DNA of 33,764 bases from Lactiplantibacillus plajomi (GCF_005405405.1 NZ_BJDZ01000032.1:1-33764); one strand, 5' to 3'. Counted from the stretch's first letter, positions 1 to 7,033 are shown. Notes: a model not told the origin generated them from the sequence alone. Translations and numbers: made by a program.

Positions 1-45
1 TGGTCGACTAGATTGTAGCACAGGACGGTATGTCCTTTTGTTGTG

Positions 46-85
46 CATAAAAAATGGTGTTGATGGTTTTTATCCATCAACACCA
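46..85 (-). terminator. Hairpin with T-run on the minus strand
   Basis: A perfect 12-bp stem TGGTGTTGATGG (55-66) / CCATCAACACCA (74-85) has a 7-nt loop. Read on the minus strand it is followed by six T (49-54), the usual shape of an intrinsic terminator for leftward transcription. No leftward gene lies directly to its right, so it would stop antisense or repeat-derived transcripts, or work together with the next hairpin as part of a convergent terminator. Confidence 0.55.
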
Positions 86-98
86 AATATCATAGAGC

Positions 99-122
99 CC
101 GTATTTATACGGAGGTTTTTTT
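99..122 (+). terminator. Rho-independent terminator of an upstream gene outside the window
   Basis: CCGTAT (99-104) pairs with ATACGG (107-112), which in practice gives a 5-bp stem with a TTTA loop, followed by AGG and seven T (116-122). Rightward orientation. It would end a transcript that enters from the left edge. Confidence 0.6.
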
Positions 123-126
123 GTGT

Positions 127-410
127 AGAGTGTGAAGGTCGCCGGGAGATGCTGAGCACTACCTAGCTAACGCACTGTCACGGGCTATGTGATGGGGCGT
201 TAGCGTAGTAGGCGCAGGCATCTGGCGACCTGAACACGTTTCGACTATTCTGCCAGAACGGTTTATGCAACCGGCACTTAGCGTAGCAAGCGCAGGGAGC
301 TGCCACACCGAACACATTTCAACTATTCTGCCAGAACGGGCTGTGTGATGGTGCGTTAGCGTCCTAGGCGCAGGCATCTGGCGACCTGAACACGTTTCGA
401 CTATCCTGCC
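127..410 (+). repeat. Structured repeat element, family A copy 1, with 3' half tripled
   Basis: The copy starts with AGAGTGTGA (127-135) and then forms a long imperfect hairpin: GGTCGCC 137-143 with GGCGACC 224-230; AGATGC 147-152 with GCATCT 218-223; ACTAC 158-162 with GTAGT 205-209; GCTAACGC 166-173 with GCGTTAGC 197-204. It is followed by GAACACGTTTCGACTAT. The 3' half is then repeated in tandem with a 78-bp period (177-254, 255-332, 333-410). Unit 3 keeps the arm that can pair with the 5' half; unit 2 has diverged there. The same flanks and layout recur at 11202-11373 (minus) and 33497-33664 (plus). I do not recognise it as a named RNA or mobile element. The 78-bp period is a multiple of three, so an open minus-strand frame runs through it, but I do not regard that as a gene. 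Confidence 0.75.
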
Positions 411-474
411 CAGCAAGCGCACTGACCCGGGCGCTTACCCGCGCCGCCCCCTACCATTCTGTCCTCAAACAGCT

Positions 475-480
475 TATAAT
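475..480 (+). promoter_or_regulatory. Probable -10 box for the NfeD/SPFH operon
   Basis: TATAAT lies 37 nt before the ATG of the small OB-fold gene. The -35 at the right spacing (around 452-457, TACCAT) is weak, so only the -10 is persuasive. Confidence 0.45.
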
Positions 481-516
481 TGGCTTATCACAAACTATAT
501 AAGGGTGGGAAGACGC

Positions 517-705
517 ATGCAAGAAGGCTACCTCGACCAGCGGCTAATCGGCCGGCAATTGACAATTAAAGCCACCTACTTAACGGACGGTGTGCAATTT
601 TACGGTATCTTTTACCACTTACAGGCGGATACGCCCCTTCACGTTGGTGATACGGTTGAAATTACGGCGGCAACCTCGCACGGGCTGCACGTTAAGCCAG
701 TGTGA
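517..705 (+). CDS. Mini NfeD-like OB-fold protein
   Basis: A 62-residue soluble protein that reads like the C-terminal OB-fold domain of NfeD proteins: a leading LIGRQ, alternating beta-strand pattern, a VGDTVEIT turn and an ending that resembles the L-V-V-x-P close of the family. It has no membrane segment or ClpP-like protease domain, which longer NfeD proteins carry. I chose the ATG at 517 because AAGGGTGGG (501-509) sits at a workable distance; the GTG at 505 would lie inside that site. The SPFH gene follows after 24 nt, and NfeD-SPFH pairing is a classical membrane-microdomain operon, which supports the call. Inferred role: partner or modulator of the SPFH protein. Function in this organism is unknown. 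Confidence 0.65.
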   Translation: MQEGYLDQRLIGRQLTIKATYLTDGVQFYGIFYHLQADTPLHVGDTVEITAATSHGLHVKPV

Positions 706-729
706 GTAGCGCCATAGGGGGGATTTTCA

Positions 730-1638
730 TTGTTTAAAATTTTTATTATTATCTTATTACTAATCATCATCGTGCTAGGCCTCGTTTCGTCGATTCGCAT
801 CATCACCCAGCCTAATCAGGGGGTCGTCATCACCCTTGGGAAGTTCGAGCGGGTGCTCAGTTCCGGCCTGCACTTCATCAAACCGTTCATTTCCCGCGTT
901 ATTACGGTCAACACCGCCCAAACTCCGGTCGACCTTAACCAACAAGTGGTCATCACTAAGGATAACGCGGAAATTTCCGTTAAAATCTCGCTGAAGTACC
1001 ACGTCACTAACATCGAAGACTTCGTATTCAAAAATGAGGATTCCGTTCGTAGTATGATCCAAGATACCCGGGCATCTTTACGGGGGATTATTGGGAACAA
1101 GGAACTCAACGAAGTTTTGAACGGGACCCAGGAAATCAACGCCGCGCTGTTTAAAGAAATTTCTTCAGTAACGGCCGGTTACGGTCTGAACGTTGACCGG
1201 GTCAACATCGACTCGGTCAACCCGTCCGCCGATATCCAAGCTTCGATGAACCGGCTACTGCAAGCCACCCGTGAACGGGACGCCACCATTGCGACCGCCG
1301 AAGGGAAGAGTAAATCGATCACGTTGGAGAACGAAGCCAATAACCGTGCGCTACTCGCCACCAACAAGGCGCAAAACGAAGCTCTCGTAAATAGCGCCAA
1401 GGCGAAAGCAACCGCCATCCAAACGGAAGCCGACGCCGACGCTTACCGGACGCGGACGTTGAACGACGCGTTGAGTAGCTCATCCGAAAACTACTTCATT
1501 TTCCAAAACACTGAAGCAGTCAAGGCCCTGGCTGACGGTAGTGCCAACACGGTCGTCTTGCCTAACCAGACGCTTGATAGCTTAGGTTTGATCCCCGCTT
1601 TGACCAAGTTAACTAAAACGACATCAACTAAATCATAA
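730..1638 (+). CDS. SPFH/band 7 membrane protein (stomatin/QmcA-like)
   Basis: 302 residues. One N-terminal hydrophobic anchor (about 3-20, rich in I and L) is followed by a band 7/SPFH domain (about 22-180, with QGVVITLGKFERVLSSGLHF near its start) and an Ala/Glu/Lys-rich coiled-coil stretch (about 185-250), the layout of QmcA/stomatin-type proteins. These form large membrane-bound oligomers linked to membrane microdomains and quality control by membrane proteases. The start is TTG at 730, 8 nt behind AGGGGGGA. It is the second gene of a two-gene operon with the NfeD-like protein. Exact role here is not shown. Confidence 0.88.
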   Translation: MFKIFIIILLLIIIVLGLVSSIRIITQPNQGVVITLGKFERVLSSGLHFIKPFISRVITVNTAQTPVDLNQQVVITKDNAEISVKISLKYHVTNIEDFVFKNEDSVRSMIQDTRASLRGIIGNKELNEVLNGTQEINAALFKEISSVTAGYGLNVDRVNIDSVNPSADIQASMNRLLQATRERDATIATAEGKSKSITLENEANNRALLATNKAQNEALVNSAKAKATAIQTEADADAYRTRTLNDALSSSSENYFIFQNTEAVKALADGSANTVVLPNQTLDSLGLIPALTKLTKTTSTKS

Positions 1639-1639
1639 T

Positions 1640-1699
1640 GACAAAAACACAGGATTGCTCGACTACTTAATAGCCCGAACAAGCCTGCGTTTTGTTTTT
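1640..1699 (+). terminator. Probable terminator after the SPFH gene
   Basis: ACAAAAACACAGG just after the stop is nearly complementary to CCTGCGTTTTGT 50 nt later, and the downstream arm runs into TTTTTC. The stem is imperfect and the loop long, so moderate confidence. Confidence 0.5.
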
Positions 1700-1785
1700 C
1701 TACCGTAATAATTAATATTATTATAATTTGCATTAAAATTGATGTACAATTTAATTGTCTAAAATTCCATTTCGAGGTGATCGCG

Positions 1786-3099
1786 TTGAATAAAAATTGG
1801 CAAACAGCTTGGCCGGAACGCATTAGCTACGGGCTAAGTGACGCCGCCGACAACCTGGTCTTCCAAATGATGACCACTTACCTACTGTTCTTTTATACCG
1901 ACGTGTACGGCCTATCCACCAGCGCCGCCGCGATTTTATTCGTCGTGGCGCGGATTGCCGACGTGGTTGAGAGTCTGATCATCGGCGTCATGATCGACCA
2001 CACCCATTCACGGTTCGGTAAGAGTCGGCCGTTCTTCCTGTGGTACGCGCTACCATACGCGTTATTTGCGGTGCTGACCTTCGTGACGCCTGATTTTGGG
2101 GTCACTGGTAAGTTGATTTGGGCCTACGTCACCTACCTCGGGCTCGGCTTTTTCTACACCGCCGTCAACTTACCAATCACCTCGATTTTACCCGCCTTAT
2201 CACAAAATGATCGTGAATTAACGTTACTCGGCGTGATCCGCCAATTTTGTGGCAGCAGCGTTCAAATCATCGTCGCAGTCTTCACGTTACCACTCGTCGC
2301 GTTATTCGGTCAGGGTGACGAAAAGCGCGGGTTCCTGTTAACGATTGTGCTATTCAGTGTCATTTCGTTAGTATTAATTCTAAATACGTTTTTACAAGTT
2401 CGCGAACGGTTCAGCCAGCCCAAGCAGCCGCACCAGCCGCTCCGCGAAATTTGGGCGAAACTCAAACAAAACCAACCTTGGTTCATTTTGTCAGCCGTCA
2501 TCCTACTTTACTGGTTAACGACTGCCATTAAAAATCAGACCACGATTTATTATTTTAAGTACTTATTACAACGCGAAGACTTAGTCCCGGTAGTGAACGG
2601 CTTTACCTTTGCTTCACTGCTGGGGGTCGTCTTAATCGTCCGGCTTGCTAACCACCACGGCAAAAAGCGCACGATGTTAGCCGGCATCGCGACGGCCGCA
2701 ACCGGTCAACTGGTACTCGGCCTCGGGACCAGTTTTAATCAGCTCACGCTCGTCTTTGGCGGTACCCTAATTAATGCAATCGGGAACGGCCTGATTATTG
2801 GTCTCGTGTCGATTATGATTGCCGACACCATCTTATACGGTTCGACCCTTGGCATTCACGCAGACGGCCTACTAGCTTCGACTAGTGACTTTGGGGTCAA
2901 CGTGGGGCTCGGACTGGGCGGGCTCGTTACCGCAGGCTTGTTCCACCTATCCGGCTACGTTGCAAACAGCAGCCAAAACGTGGCAACGCAAAATATGATT
3001 ACCCTCAACTACGCTTGGTTACCGCTAGCCCTGTACGTCACCATGTTTATCGTCCTCAGTTTTTACGACGAACAGCGAATCCGCCAAATTGAACAGTAA
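1786..3099 (+). CDS. GPH-type sugar/cation symporter (MFS)
   Basis: 437 residues with about 12 hydrophobic segments. The N-terminus (SYGLSDAADNLVFQMMTTYL) and the D-x-x-x-R-F-G-K-S-R-P loop after the second helix pair (DHTHSRFGKSRPF) are typical of the glycoside-pentoside-hexuronide:cation symporter family (MelB/XylP type). It probably imports a glycoside or pentoside together with a cation. There is no C-terminal EIIA-like domain, unlike LacS-type members. The TTG at 1786 is preferred: GAGGTGA lies 5-6 nt upstream, while the GTG at 1777 overlaps that site. No sugar-processing gene is adjacent, so the substrate cannot be deduced from context. Confidence 0.85.
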   Translation: MNKNWQTAWPERISYGLSDAADNLVFQMMTTYLLFFYTDVYGLSTSAAAILFVVARIADVVESLIIGVMIDHTHSRFGKSRPFFLWYALPYALFAVLTFVTPDFGVTGKLIWAYVTYLGLGFFYTAVNLPITSILPALSQNDRELTLLGVIRQFCGSSVQIIVAVFTLPLVALFGQGDEKRGFLLTIVLFSVISLVLILNTFLQVRERFSQPKQPHQPLREIWAKLKQNQPWFILSAVILLYWLTTAIKNQTTIYYFKYLLQREDLVPVVNGFTFASLLGVVLIVRLANHHGKKRTMLAGIATAATGQLVLGLGTSFNQLTLVFGGTLINAIGNGLIIGLVSIMIADTILYGSTLGIHADGLLASTSDFGVNVGLGLGGLVTAGLFHLSGYVANSSQNVATQNMITLNYAWLPLALYVTMFIVLSFYDEQRIRQIEQ

Positions 3100-3103
3100 A
3101 CAA

Positions 3104-3135
3104 AAAAGCCGACCCGTTGAGGATCGACTTTTTTT
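3104..3135. terminator. Bidirectional terminator between the symporter and fba
   Basis: AAAAAGCCGACCC / GGATCGACTTTTTTT forms a stem with A-run on one side and T-run on the other, so it can serve both the rightward symporter gene and the leftward fba gene that converge here. Confidence 0.8.
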
Positions 3136-3150
3136 CGAATCAAAAATCAA

Positions 3151-4014
3151 TTATTTAACAGATGGAGTTTCGAACCAACCGATGCGTGAAGTAATCACGT
3201 CAACGATGGCCTTCTTACCAGGTGCTAATAACTTACGAGGGTCGTAGCCCTTACCGATTTGGTCTGCGCCAGATTCGATGTAGGCACGAGTAGCGTTGGC
3301 AAAAGCAATTTGGTTTTCAGTGTTAACGTTAACCTTGCTAATACCAGCCTTAACAGCTTTAACGATTTGGTCCTTAGGAATACCAGAACCACCGTGAAGT
3401 ACTAATGGCATCTTAACGGCGTCTGAGATTTCTTGTAAACGATCGAAGTGTAAGCCAGTCCAGTTTTCTGGGTACTTACCGTGGATGTTACCAATCCCAG
3501 CAGCTAAGATGTCGATACCAGTGTCAGCTAAAGTCTTAGCTTCTTCAACAGAGGCTAATTCACCTTCACCGATGATACCGTCTTCTTCACCACCGATTGA
3601 ACCAACTTCGGCTTCAACAGAGATGCCCTTGGCGTGAGCCAACTTAACGATTTCCTTAGTCTTTTCTAAGTTTTCAGCAAATGGTAAGTCGTGGCCATCA
3701 AACATAACTGATGAGTAACCAACTTCGATACATTCCTTGGCAGCTTCGTAGTTACCATGGTCTAAATGCATAACAACAGGAACAGTGATGTTCATGCTTT
3801 CCATTTCATCGGCAACTAAGTCCTTAACCAGCTTGTAACCGCCCATGTACTTAGCAGCGCCCATTGAAACTTGGATAATAACGGGGGTGTTCGTGTCTTG
3901 AGCACCCTTTAAGATGCAACGAGTCCATTCAAGGTTGTTCGTGTTGAACGCACCAATAGCGTAATGGTTCTTGTATGCGTCGCGTGTCATATCAACAGCA
4001 TTTACAAATGACAT
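3151..4014 (-). CDS. fba: Class II fructose-bisphosphate aldolase
   Basis: 287 residues, typical length for the bacterial class II FbaA/GatY group. It cleaves fructose 1,6-bisphosphate to glyceraldehyde 3-phosphate and dihydroxyacetone phosphate in the cytoplasm, using Zn2+. Visible signature: catalytic and metal residues in HLDHG (His83, Asp85, His86), the acidic VEAEVG motif (134-137), GNIHGKYP (His178) and LHGGSGIP (His207). The ATG is set by AGGAGGG 9 nt upstream. Codon choice differs from most neighbours in being strongly biased, as expected for a highly expressed glycolytic gene. It is monocistronic, transcribed leftward from a 450-nt regulatory region shared with the aldehyde dehydrogenase gene. 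Confidence 0.95.
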   Translation of the reverse strand: MSFVNAVDMTRDAYKNHYAIGAFNTNNLEWTRCILKGAQDTNTPVIIQVSMGAAKYMGGYKLVKDLVADEMESMNITVPVVMHLDHGNYEAAKECIEVGYSSVMFDGHDLPFAENLEKTKEIVKLAHAKGISVEAEVGSIGGEEDGIIGEGELASVEEAKTLADTGIDILAAGIGNIHGKYPENWTGLHFDRLQEISDAVKMPLVLHGGSGIPKDQIVKAVKAGISKVNVNTENQIAFANATRAYIESGADQIGKGYDPRKLLAPGKKAIVDVITSRIGWFETPSVK

Positions 4015-4066
4015 AAAAATAACCCTCCTAGGTTAATTAAAGAGATACGATTTTTGAATCACATAC

Positions 4067-4072
4067 ATTTTA
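4067..4072 (-). promoter_or_regulatory. Candidate -10 of the fba promoter
   Basis: On the minus strand TGTGCTAAAAT gives an extended -10 (TGC-TAAAAT); TTATCA 18 nt further upstream could be a weak -35. It would give a leader of about 45 nt before the AGGAGGG site. Confidence 0.45.
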
Positions 4073-4247
4073 GCACACTTTACATAGTAGTGATAACTGA
4101 TTTGTGATATTTATTAACCATAACAATCGCCTAAATACCGGTATGTTTGTCCACTTTTGAATGTAAGCCTTTCCATTGGCAATTTAACTATTAGTTTGGT
4201 CTGACCTAATTATTATTAAATAAATAATTTATGACCGCGACCCTTCA

Positions 4248-4285
4248 CTGTTTTTAGTTTTGTGAATTCCCTAACTAAAAATCAG
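4248..4285. repeat. Inverted repeat in the fba/aldehyde dehydrogenase spacer
   Basis: TTTTTAGTT (4251-4259) and AACTAAAAA (4273-4281) are exactly complementary, extended by CTG/CAG with one bulged base. There is no T-run after it, so an operator or structured leader is as likely as a terminator. Function unknown. Confidence 0.4.
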
Positions 4286-4295
4286 CATTTTGCGG

Positions 4296-4310
4296 TTGCA
4301 AGCGTTTTCT
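4296..4310 (+). promoter_or_regulatory. cre box (CcpA site)
   Basis: TTGCAAGCGTTTTCT fits the CcpA consensus WTGNAANCGNWNNCW at every defined position. It lies about 78 nt upstream of the -35 of the aldehyde dehydrogenase gene and about 230 nt upstream of fba on the other side. The position would suit activation or looping more than simple blocking; which gene responds is not shown. Confidence 0.7.
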
Positions 4311-4377
4311 ATATTTTTCAATTATCGTGCTGATTAGACCGGCGTTCAGGCACTTTAATAATTTTTAAATGAAATGG

Positions 4378-4394
4378 ATGTAATCTATTTACAT
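4378..4394. promoter_or_regulatory. Inverted repeat overlapping the -35 of the aldehyde dehydrogenase promoter
   Basis: ATGTAA-TCTAT-TTACAT, with 6-bp arms, covers the -35. This is a plausible operator for a dimeric repressor; I cannot name the protein. Confidence 0.4.
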
Positions 4395-4415
4395 TTATGA
4401 AGAAGTGGTTATAAT
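4388..4415 (+). promoter_or_regulatory. Promoter of the aldehyde dehydrogenase gene
   Basis: TTTACA (4388-4393), a 16-nt spacer and a perfect TATAAT (4410-4415). The start site would fall near 4422, inside the Rex-like site. Confidence 0.65.
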
Positions 4416-4420
4416 AGAAT

Positions 4421-4438
4421 TTGTGAAATAAACAACAA
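4421..4438. promoter_or_regulatory. Rex-like operator
   Basis: TTGTGAAATAAACAACAA begins with an exact Rex half-site (TTGTGAAAT); the second half (CAACAA) deviates from CACAA by one inserted base. It sits right after the -10, where Rex would repress when NADH is low. Fermentative aldehyde/alcohol dehydrogenases are classical Rex targets in Gram-positives. The match is by eye only. Confidence 0.5.
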
Positions 4439-4467
4439 GTATCGCATTGCTTAGGAGGAACCACTCG

Positions 4468-5838
4468 ATGTTGAAAGAAATTGATGAAAAAACCGAAGTC
4501 AAACAGTCAATTGATCGTCTCGTGTTAAATGCCTCGTTGGCTGCCAACCATTTGGAAGTCATGAACCAAGCTCAAATCGATAAGGCAGTTGCCGCCATGG
4601 CGCACGCCGCCCACGCCGCACGCGGAATGCTCGCCTCGATGGCCGTTGAAGAAACCGGTCGGGGGAACTACCGTGATAAGGTCGTTAAAAACGACTTTGC
4701 GGCTAAAAATATCTACAACTACATCAAGGATGACAAGACTGTCGGCATCATTAATGATGATCCCGTCAGCGGCGTCACCAAAGTCGCCGAACCCGTTGGT
4801 ATCATTGCCGGGGTCACACCGGTTACGAATCCAACCTCGACGGTCATCTTTAATGCCATGCTAGCGTTAAAGACTCGTAACCCAATCATCTTCGGTTTCC
4901 ACCCGTTTGCGCAAAAGTGCTGTGTCGAAACCGGTCGCATCATCCGTGACGCCGCGGTTGCCGCTGGTGCCCCTAAAGATTGGATTCAATGGATCAAGCA
5001 ACCTAGCCTTGACGCAACCGAAACGTTGATGAACCACAAGGGCGTTGCCACGATCATTGCGACCGGGGGTTCCGGCATGGTCAAGAGTGCTTATTCAACC
5101 GGGAAACCCGCGTTAGGCGTTGGCCCTGGTAACGTACCGTGCTTTATCGAAAAGACCGCTAACGTTAAGCAAGCGGTCAACGACGTGATTACTTCTAAGT
5201 CTTTCGATAACGGTATGATTTGCGCCTCCGAATCGAACTTAATCGTGGACGACAGCATTTATGATCAAGTTAAGCGCGACTTAAGCGCTAACGGCGTCTA
5301 CTTCGTGGGTAAAGCAAACTTCAAAGCCCTCGAAAGTACCGTGATGAACTTGCAAAAACAGGCGGTTGACCCTAAAGTTGCCGGTCAAACGCCATGGCAA
5401 ATCGCTAAGTGGGCTGGCTTCGACGTTCCCGTAGATACCAAAGTACTGGCCGTTGAAATTCCCGATATCGGTGGCGACCAAGTCCTATCCCGTGAAAAGT
5501 TATCACCCGTATTGGCCGTTGTCCGCGCCAAGGATACCCAGGCCGGCTTCAACTTGATGAAGCGCAGCCTGTCACTCGGTGGCCTAGGGCACACCGCAAC
5601 GTTGCACACGACTGACGAACAAGTCATGAACCAGTTCGCCCTCGAAATGACCGCCTGCCGGGCACTGATCAACGTTCCGTCATCACAAGGTGCGATTGGC
5701 TACAAGTACGATAACGTTGCCCCGTCCTTGACGTTAGGTTGCGGGACTTGGGGGCATAACTCGATTTCCCATAACTTGGAAGACTGGGACTTACTCAACA
5801 TTAAGACCGTTGCTAAGCGTTTAAATAAAATTCGTTAA
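4468..5838 (+). CDS. CoA-acylating acetaldehyde dehydrogenase (AdhE N-terminal-like, stand-alone)
   Basis: 456 residues. It matches the aldehyde dehydrogenase half of AdhE and EutE-type enzymes that interconvert acetyl-CoA and acetaldehyde with NAD(H) and CoA. Visible: cofactor-fold sequence GVTPVTNPTSTVIFNAM, the GPGNVP motif, the catalytic cysteine in NGMICASE (Cys252) and the family-typical SLGGLGHTA near the end. The alcohol dehydrogenase half of AdhE is absent, so ethanol formation would need a separate enzyme. The ATG at 4468 follows AGGAGG by 8 nt; the upstream in-frame TTG at 4447 precedes that site. Likely role: NADH reoxidation when the phosphoketolase route or pyruvate yields acetyl-CoA. 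Regulation by CcpA and Rex is suggested by the sites upstream. Confidence 0.88.
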   Translation: MLKEIDEKTEVKQSIDRLVLNASLAANHLEVMNQAQIDKAVAAMAHAAHAARGMLASMAVEETGRGNYRDKVVKNDFAAKNIYNYIKDDKTVGIINDDPVSGVTKVAEPVGIIAGVTPVTNPTSTVIFNAMLALKTRNPIIFGFHPFAQKCCVETGRIIRDAAVAAGAPKDWIQWIKQPSLDATETLMNHKGVATIIATGGSGMVKSAYSTGKPALGVGPGNVPCFIEKTANVKQAVNDVITSKSFDNGMICASESNLIVDDSIYDQVKRDLSANGVYFVGKANFKALESTVMNLQKQAVDPKVAGQTPWQIAKWAGFDVPVDTKVLAVEIPDIGGDQVLSREKLSPVLAVVRAKDTQAGFNLMKRSLSLGGLGHTATLHTTDEQVMNQFALEMTACRALINVPSSQGAIGYKYDNVAPSLTLGCGTWGHNSISHNLEDWDLLNIKTVAKRLNKIR

Positions 5839-5875
5839 TTCCTACTTCAACCGTAAAGTTTAAAATGCCGCTAAC

Positions 5876-5922
5876 AAAAGTACCTGACCGAACCAGTTAA
5901 GCTGGTTGATCAGGTACTTTTT
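5876..5922. terminator. Strong bidirectional terminator
   Basis: AAAAGTACCTGA / TCAGGTACTTTTT outer stem with an inner AACCAG / CTGGTT stem. T-rich tails occur on both strands, so it can end both the aldehyde dehydrogenase gene and the convergent toxin-antitoxin operon. Confidence 0.85.
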
Positions 5923-5963
5923 AGTCTCATCATGTTATCCTAACGGTACTTGTTTTATGATTT

Positions 5964-6227
5964 TTACTCATAATGATTCCAAGCTGAGTAAATATGGACA
6001 ATTTTTCGTTGTTCATCAACTGAGTATACAATTCTATGCTGAATATTTAATCTTCTAGAATATAGCTTATTTTCTGGCGGAAATAACTTCTCAAAATTGT
6101 CTGATACATCGTACGGGTTCACTGCCAGTTTTTTGACGATTTCATCAAGCTTTTTACGTAAGGGACTATTCTTAATCTTTCTTAAATCGTTTTTAGATGA
6201 ATTTTTAAATCGAATTGAGTAACCCAT
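5964..6227 (-). CDS. yoeB: YoeB/Txe family mRNA interferase toxin
   Basis: 87 residues from ATG 6227; an in-frame TTG at 6233 overlaps the antitoxin stop and is the alternative start. The small basic RelE-fold protein has the YoeB signature: a lysine-rich start with KNDLRKIK, the NPYD-x4-FE-L segment, R-x-LN-x-x-HRIVY and the C-terminal HIYSAWNHYE, where the penultimate residues hold the catalytic His-Tyr pair. YoeB toxins cleave mRNA at the ribosomal A site. It lies directly downstream of a YefM-like antitoxin with overlapping or near-touching frames, as usual for this pair. Low G+C compared with neighbours suggests horizontal acquisition. Confidence 0.9.
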   Translation of the reverse strand: MGYSIRFKNSSKNDLRKIKNSPLRKKLDEIVKKLAVNPYDVSDNFEKLFPPENKLYSRRLNIQHRIVYSVDEQRKIVHIYSAWNHYE

Positions 6228-6229
6228 TT

Positions 6230-6493
6230 TCAAATTTTATCCCAATCAACGCCGTTAGTTATGTCCGTTTCACCAGAATCATCTTTCATCGCTCGGTGGA
6301 CTTTACTAAGGGTACCATCATTCATCAAGTAGAGCGTTTCTTGTAAAGCTCGATAATCTTTAGCACTCATAATAACCGCACTATCATCTTCAGTACGTCC
6401 ATTTATTTCTATAGGTGTTGAGTCCTCATTAACCGCTTTAATGATCTTATAAAGATCTTTTCTCGCTTGGGTGGGATTAGTCATCCTTTGCAT
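6230..6493 (-). CDS. yefM: YefM/Phd family antitoxin
   Basis: 87 residues. The N-terminal part carries the Phd/YefM DNA-binding fold (TQARKDLYKIIKAV, then PIEI-NG and AVIMSAKDYRALQETLYLM), the C-terminal tail is acidic and probably disordered until it wraps the toxin. It neutralises the YoeB toxin encoded next and normally represses its own operon, more strongly in complex with the toxin. GGGGGAA lies 10 nt before the ATG at 6493; an internal ATG at 6484 has no better site. Confidence 0.9.
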   Translation of the reverse strand: MQRMTNPTQARKDLYKIIKAVNEDSTPIEINGRTEDDSAVIMSAKDYRALQETLYLMNDGTLSKVHRAMKDDSGETDITNGVDWDKI

Positions 6494-6540
6494 GCTAGGC
6501 GTTCCCCCTTATCTTTACTTTAATTTGCATCCTCAGCATA

Positions 6541-6560
6541 ACGTACGTATTTAAGTACGT
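6541..6560. promoter_or_regulatory. Candidate autoregulatory operator of the toxin-antitoxin pair
   Basis: ACGTAC (6541-6546) and GTACGT (6555-6560) form an inverted repeat 8 nt apart, about 50 nt upstream of the antitoxin start. YefM operators in other bacteria contain GTAC-centred palindromes. Inference from position and symmetry. Confidence 0.45.
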
Positions 6561-6813
6561 CAACGATAAAGCTCGCACCGCTTAGTTGCCTGTAATAATA
6601 CGTCACTAGTCCTTAGCAATTATTTGGTCGCTCCCTTGAATTTAACCAGTCAGCCGGTCAATTTTCACCGGAAAGCTTTGTTATCTTAGCTGATAAATTA
6701 ATAAAAGCACTATCCGGCGACCCAAGCAGGTCCTCGAATAATGCTTCAACTTAGTTCTATTTTTCTTAATCTTCACGTACCTTAAGTTACACGCTGATTT
6801 ATCCTGTCATCAC
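6561..6813. other. Gene-free spacer
   Basis: Together with 6494-6560 this leaves about 320 nt without a gene. Apart from the operator above I see only short weak hairpins (for example CCGGT / ACCGG near 6653-6670) and no convincing terminator for the ABC operon that ends at 6814. Confidence 0.5.
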
Positions 6814-7020
6814 TCAATTTTGATGTCGACACCTTTGAATTATTAAAATGACGGTGGTGATCACGGCTAACGCTAGCAAACCGTATCCGAGTGGTAGCAA
6901 GAAAAAGAGCTCGTGCAGAAAGCCATCAGCATCCACCTGCGCGCCAATCATTGCTTTTAACCCAAAGCATAGCATCGCACTTAGCCATAACATGGCACAA
7001 ACCGAACGGTGCATCCGCAT
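6814..7020 (-). CDS. Small membrane protein, last gene of the ABC operon
   Basis: 68 residues with two hydrophobic segments (about 8-27 and 38-62) separated by a short acidic loop, and a basic tail (QRCRHQN). The start is strongly supported by AAAGGAGGCGG 5 nt before the ATG. It begins 13 nt after the permease stop, so it belongs to the GntR-ABC operon. No family recognised; it may be an accessory subunit of the exporter. Confidence 0.65.
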   Translation of the reverse strand: MRMHRSVCAMLWLSAMLCFGLKAMIGAQVDADGFLHELFFLLPLGYGLLALAVITTVILIIQRCRHQN

Positions 7021-7033
7021 GCCACCGCCTCCT

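Noticed and set aside
127-410. CRISPR array
   Set aside because: The repeats are adjacent without unique spacers, only three units, and much longer than CRISPR repeats. No cas genes.
159-422. Minus-strand 87-residue open frame with three repeats of SGRIVETCSGRQMP
   Set aside because: It is explained by the 78-bp period (a multiple of three) of a non-coding structured repeat. No ribosome site and no family.
5964-6493. Toxin-antitoxin pair as part of a larger defence island
   Set aside because: Only the pair itself is present; the neighbours are metabolic and transport genes.
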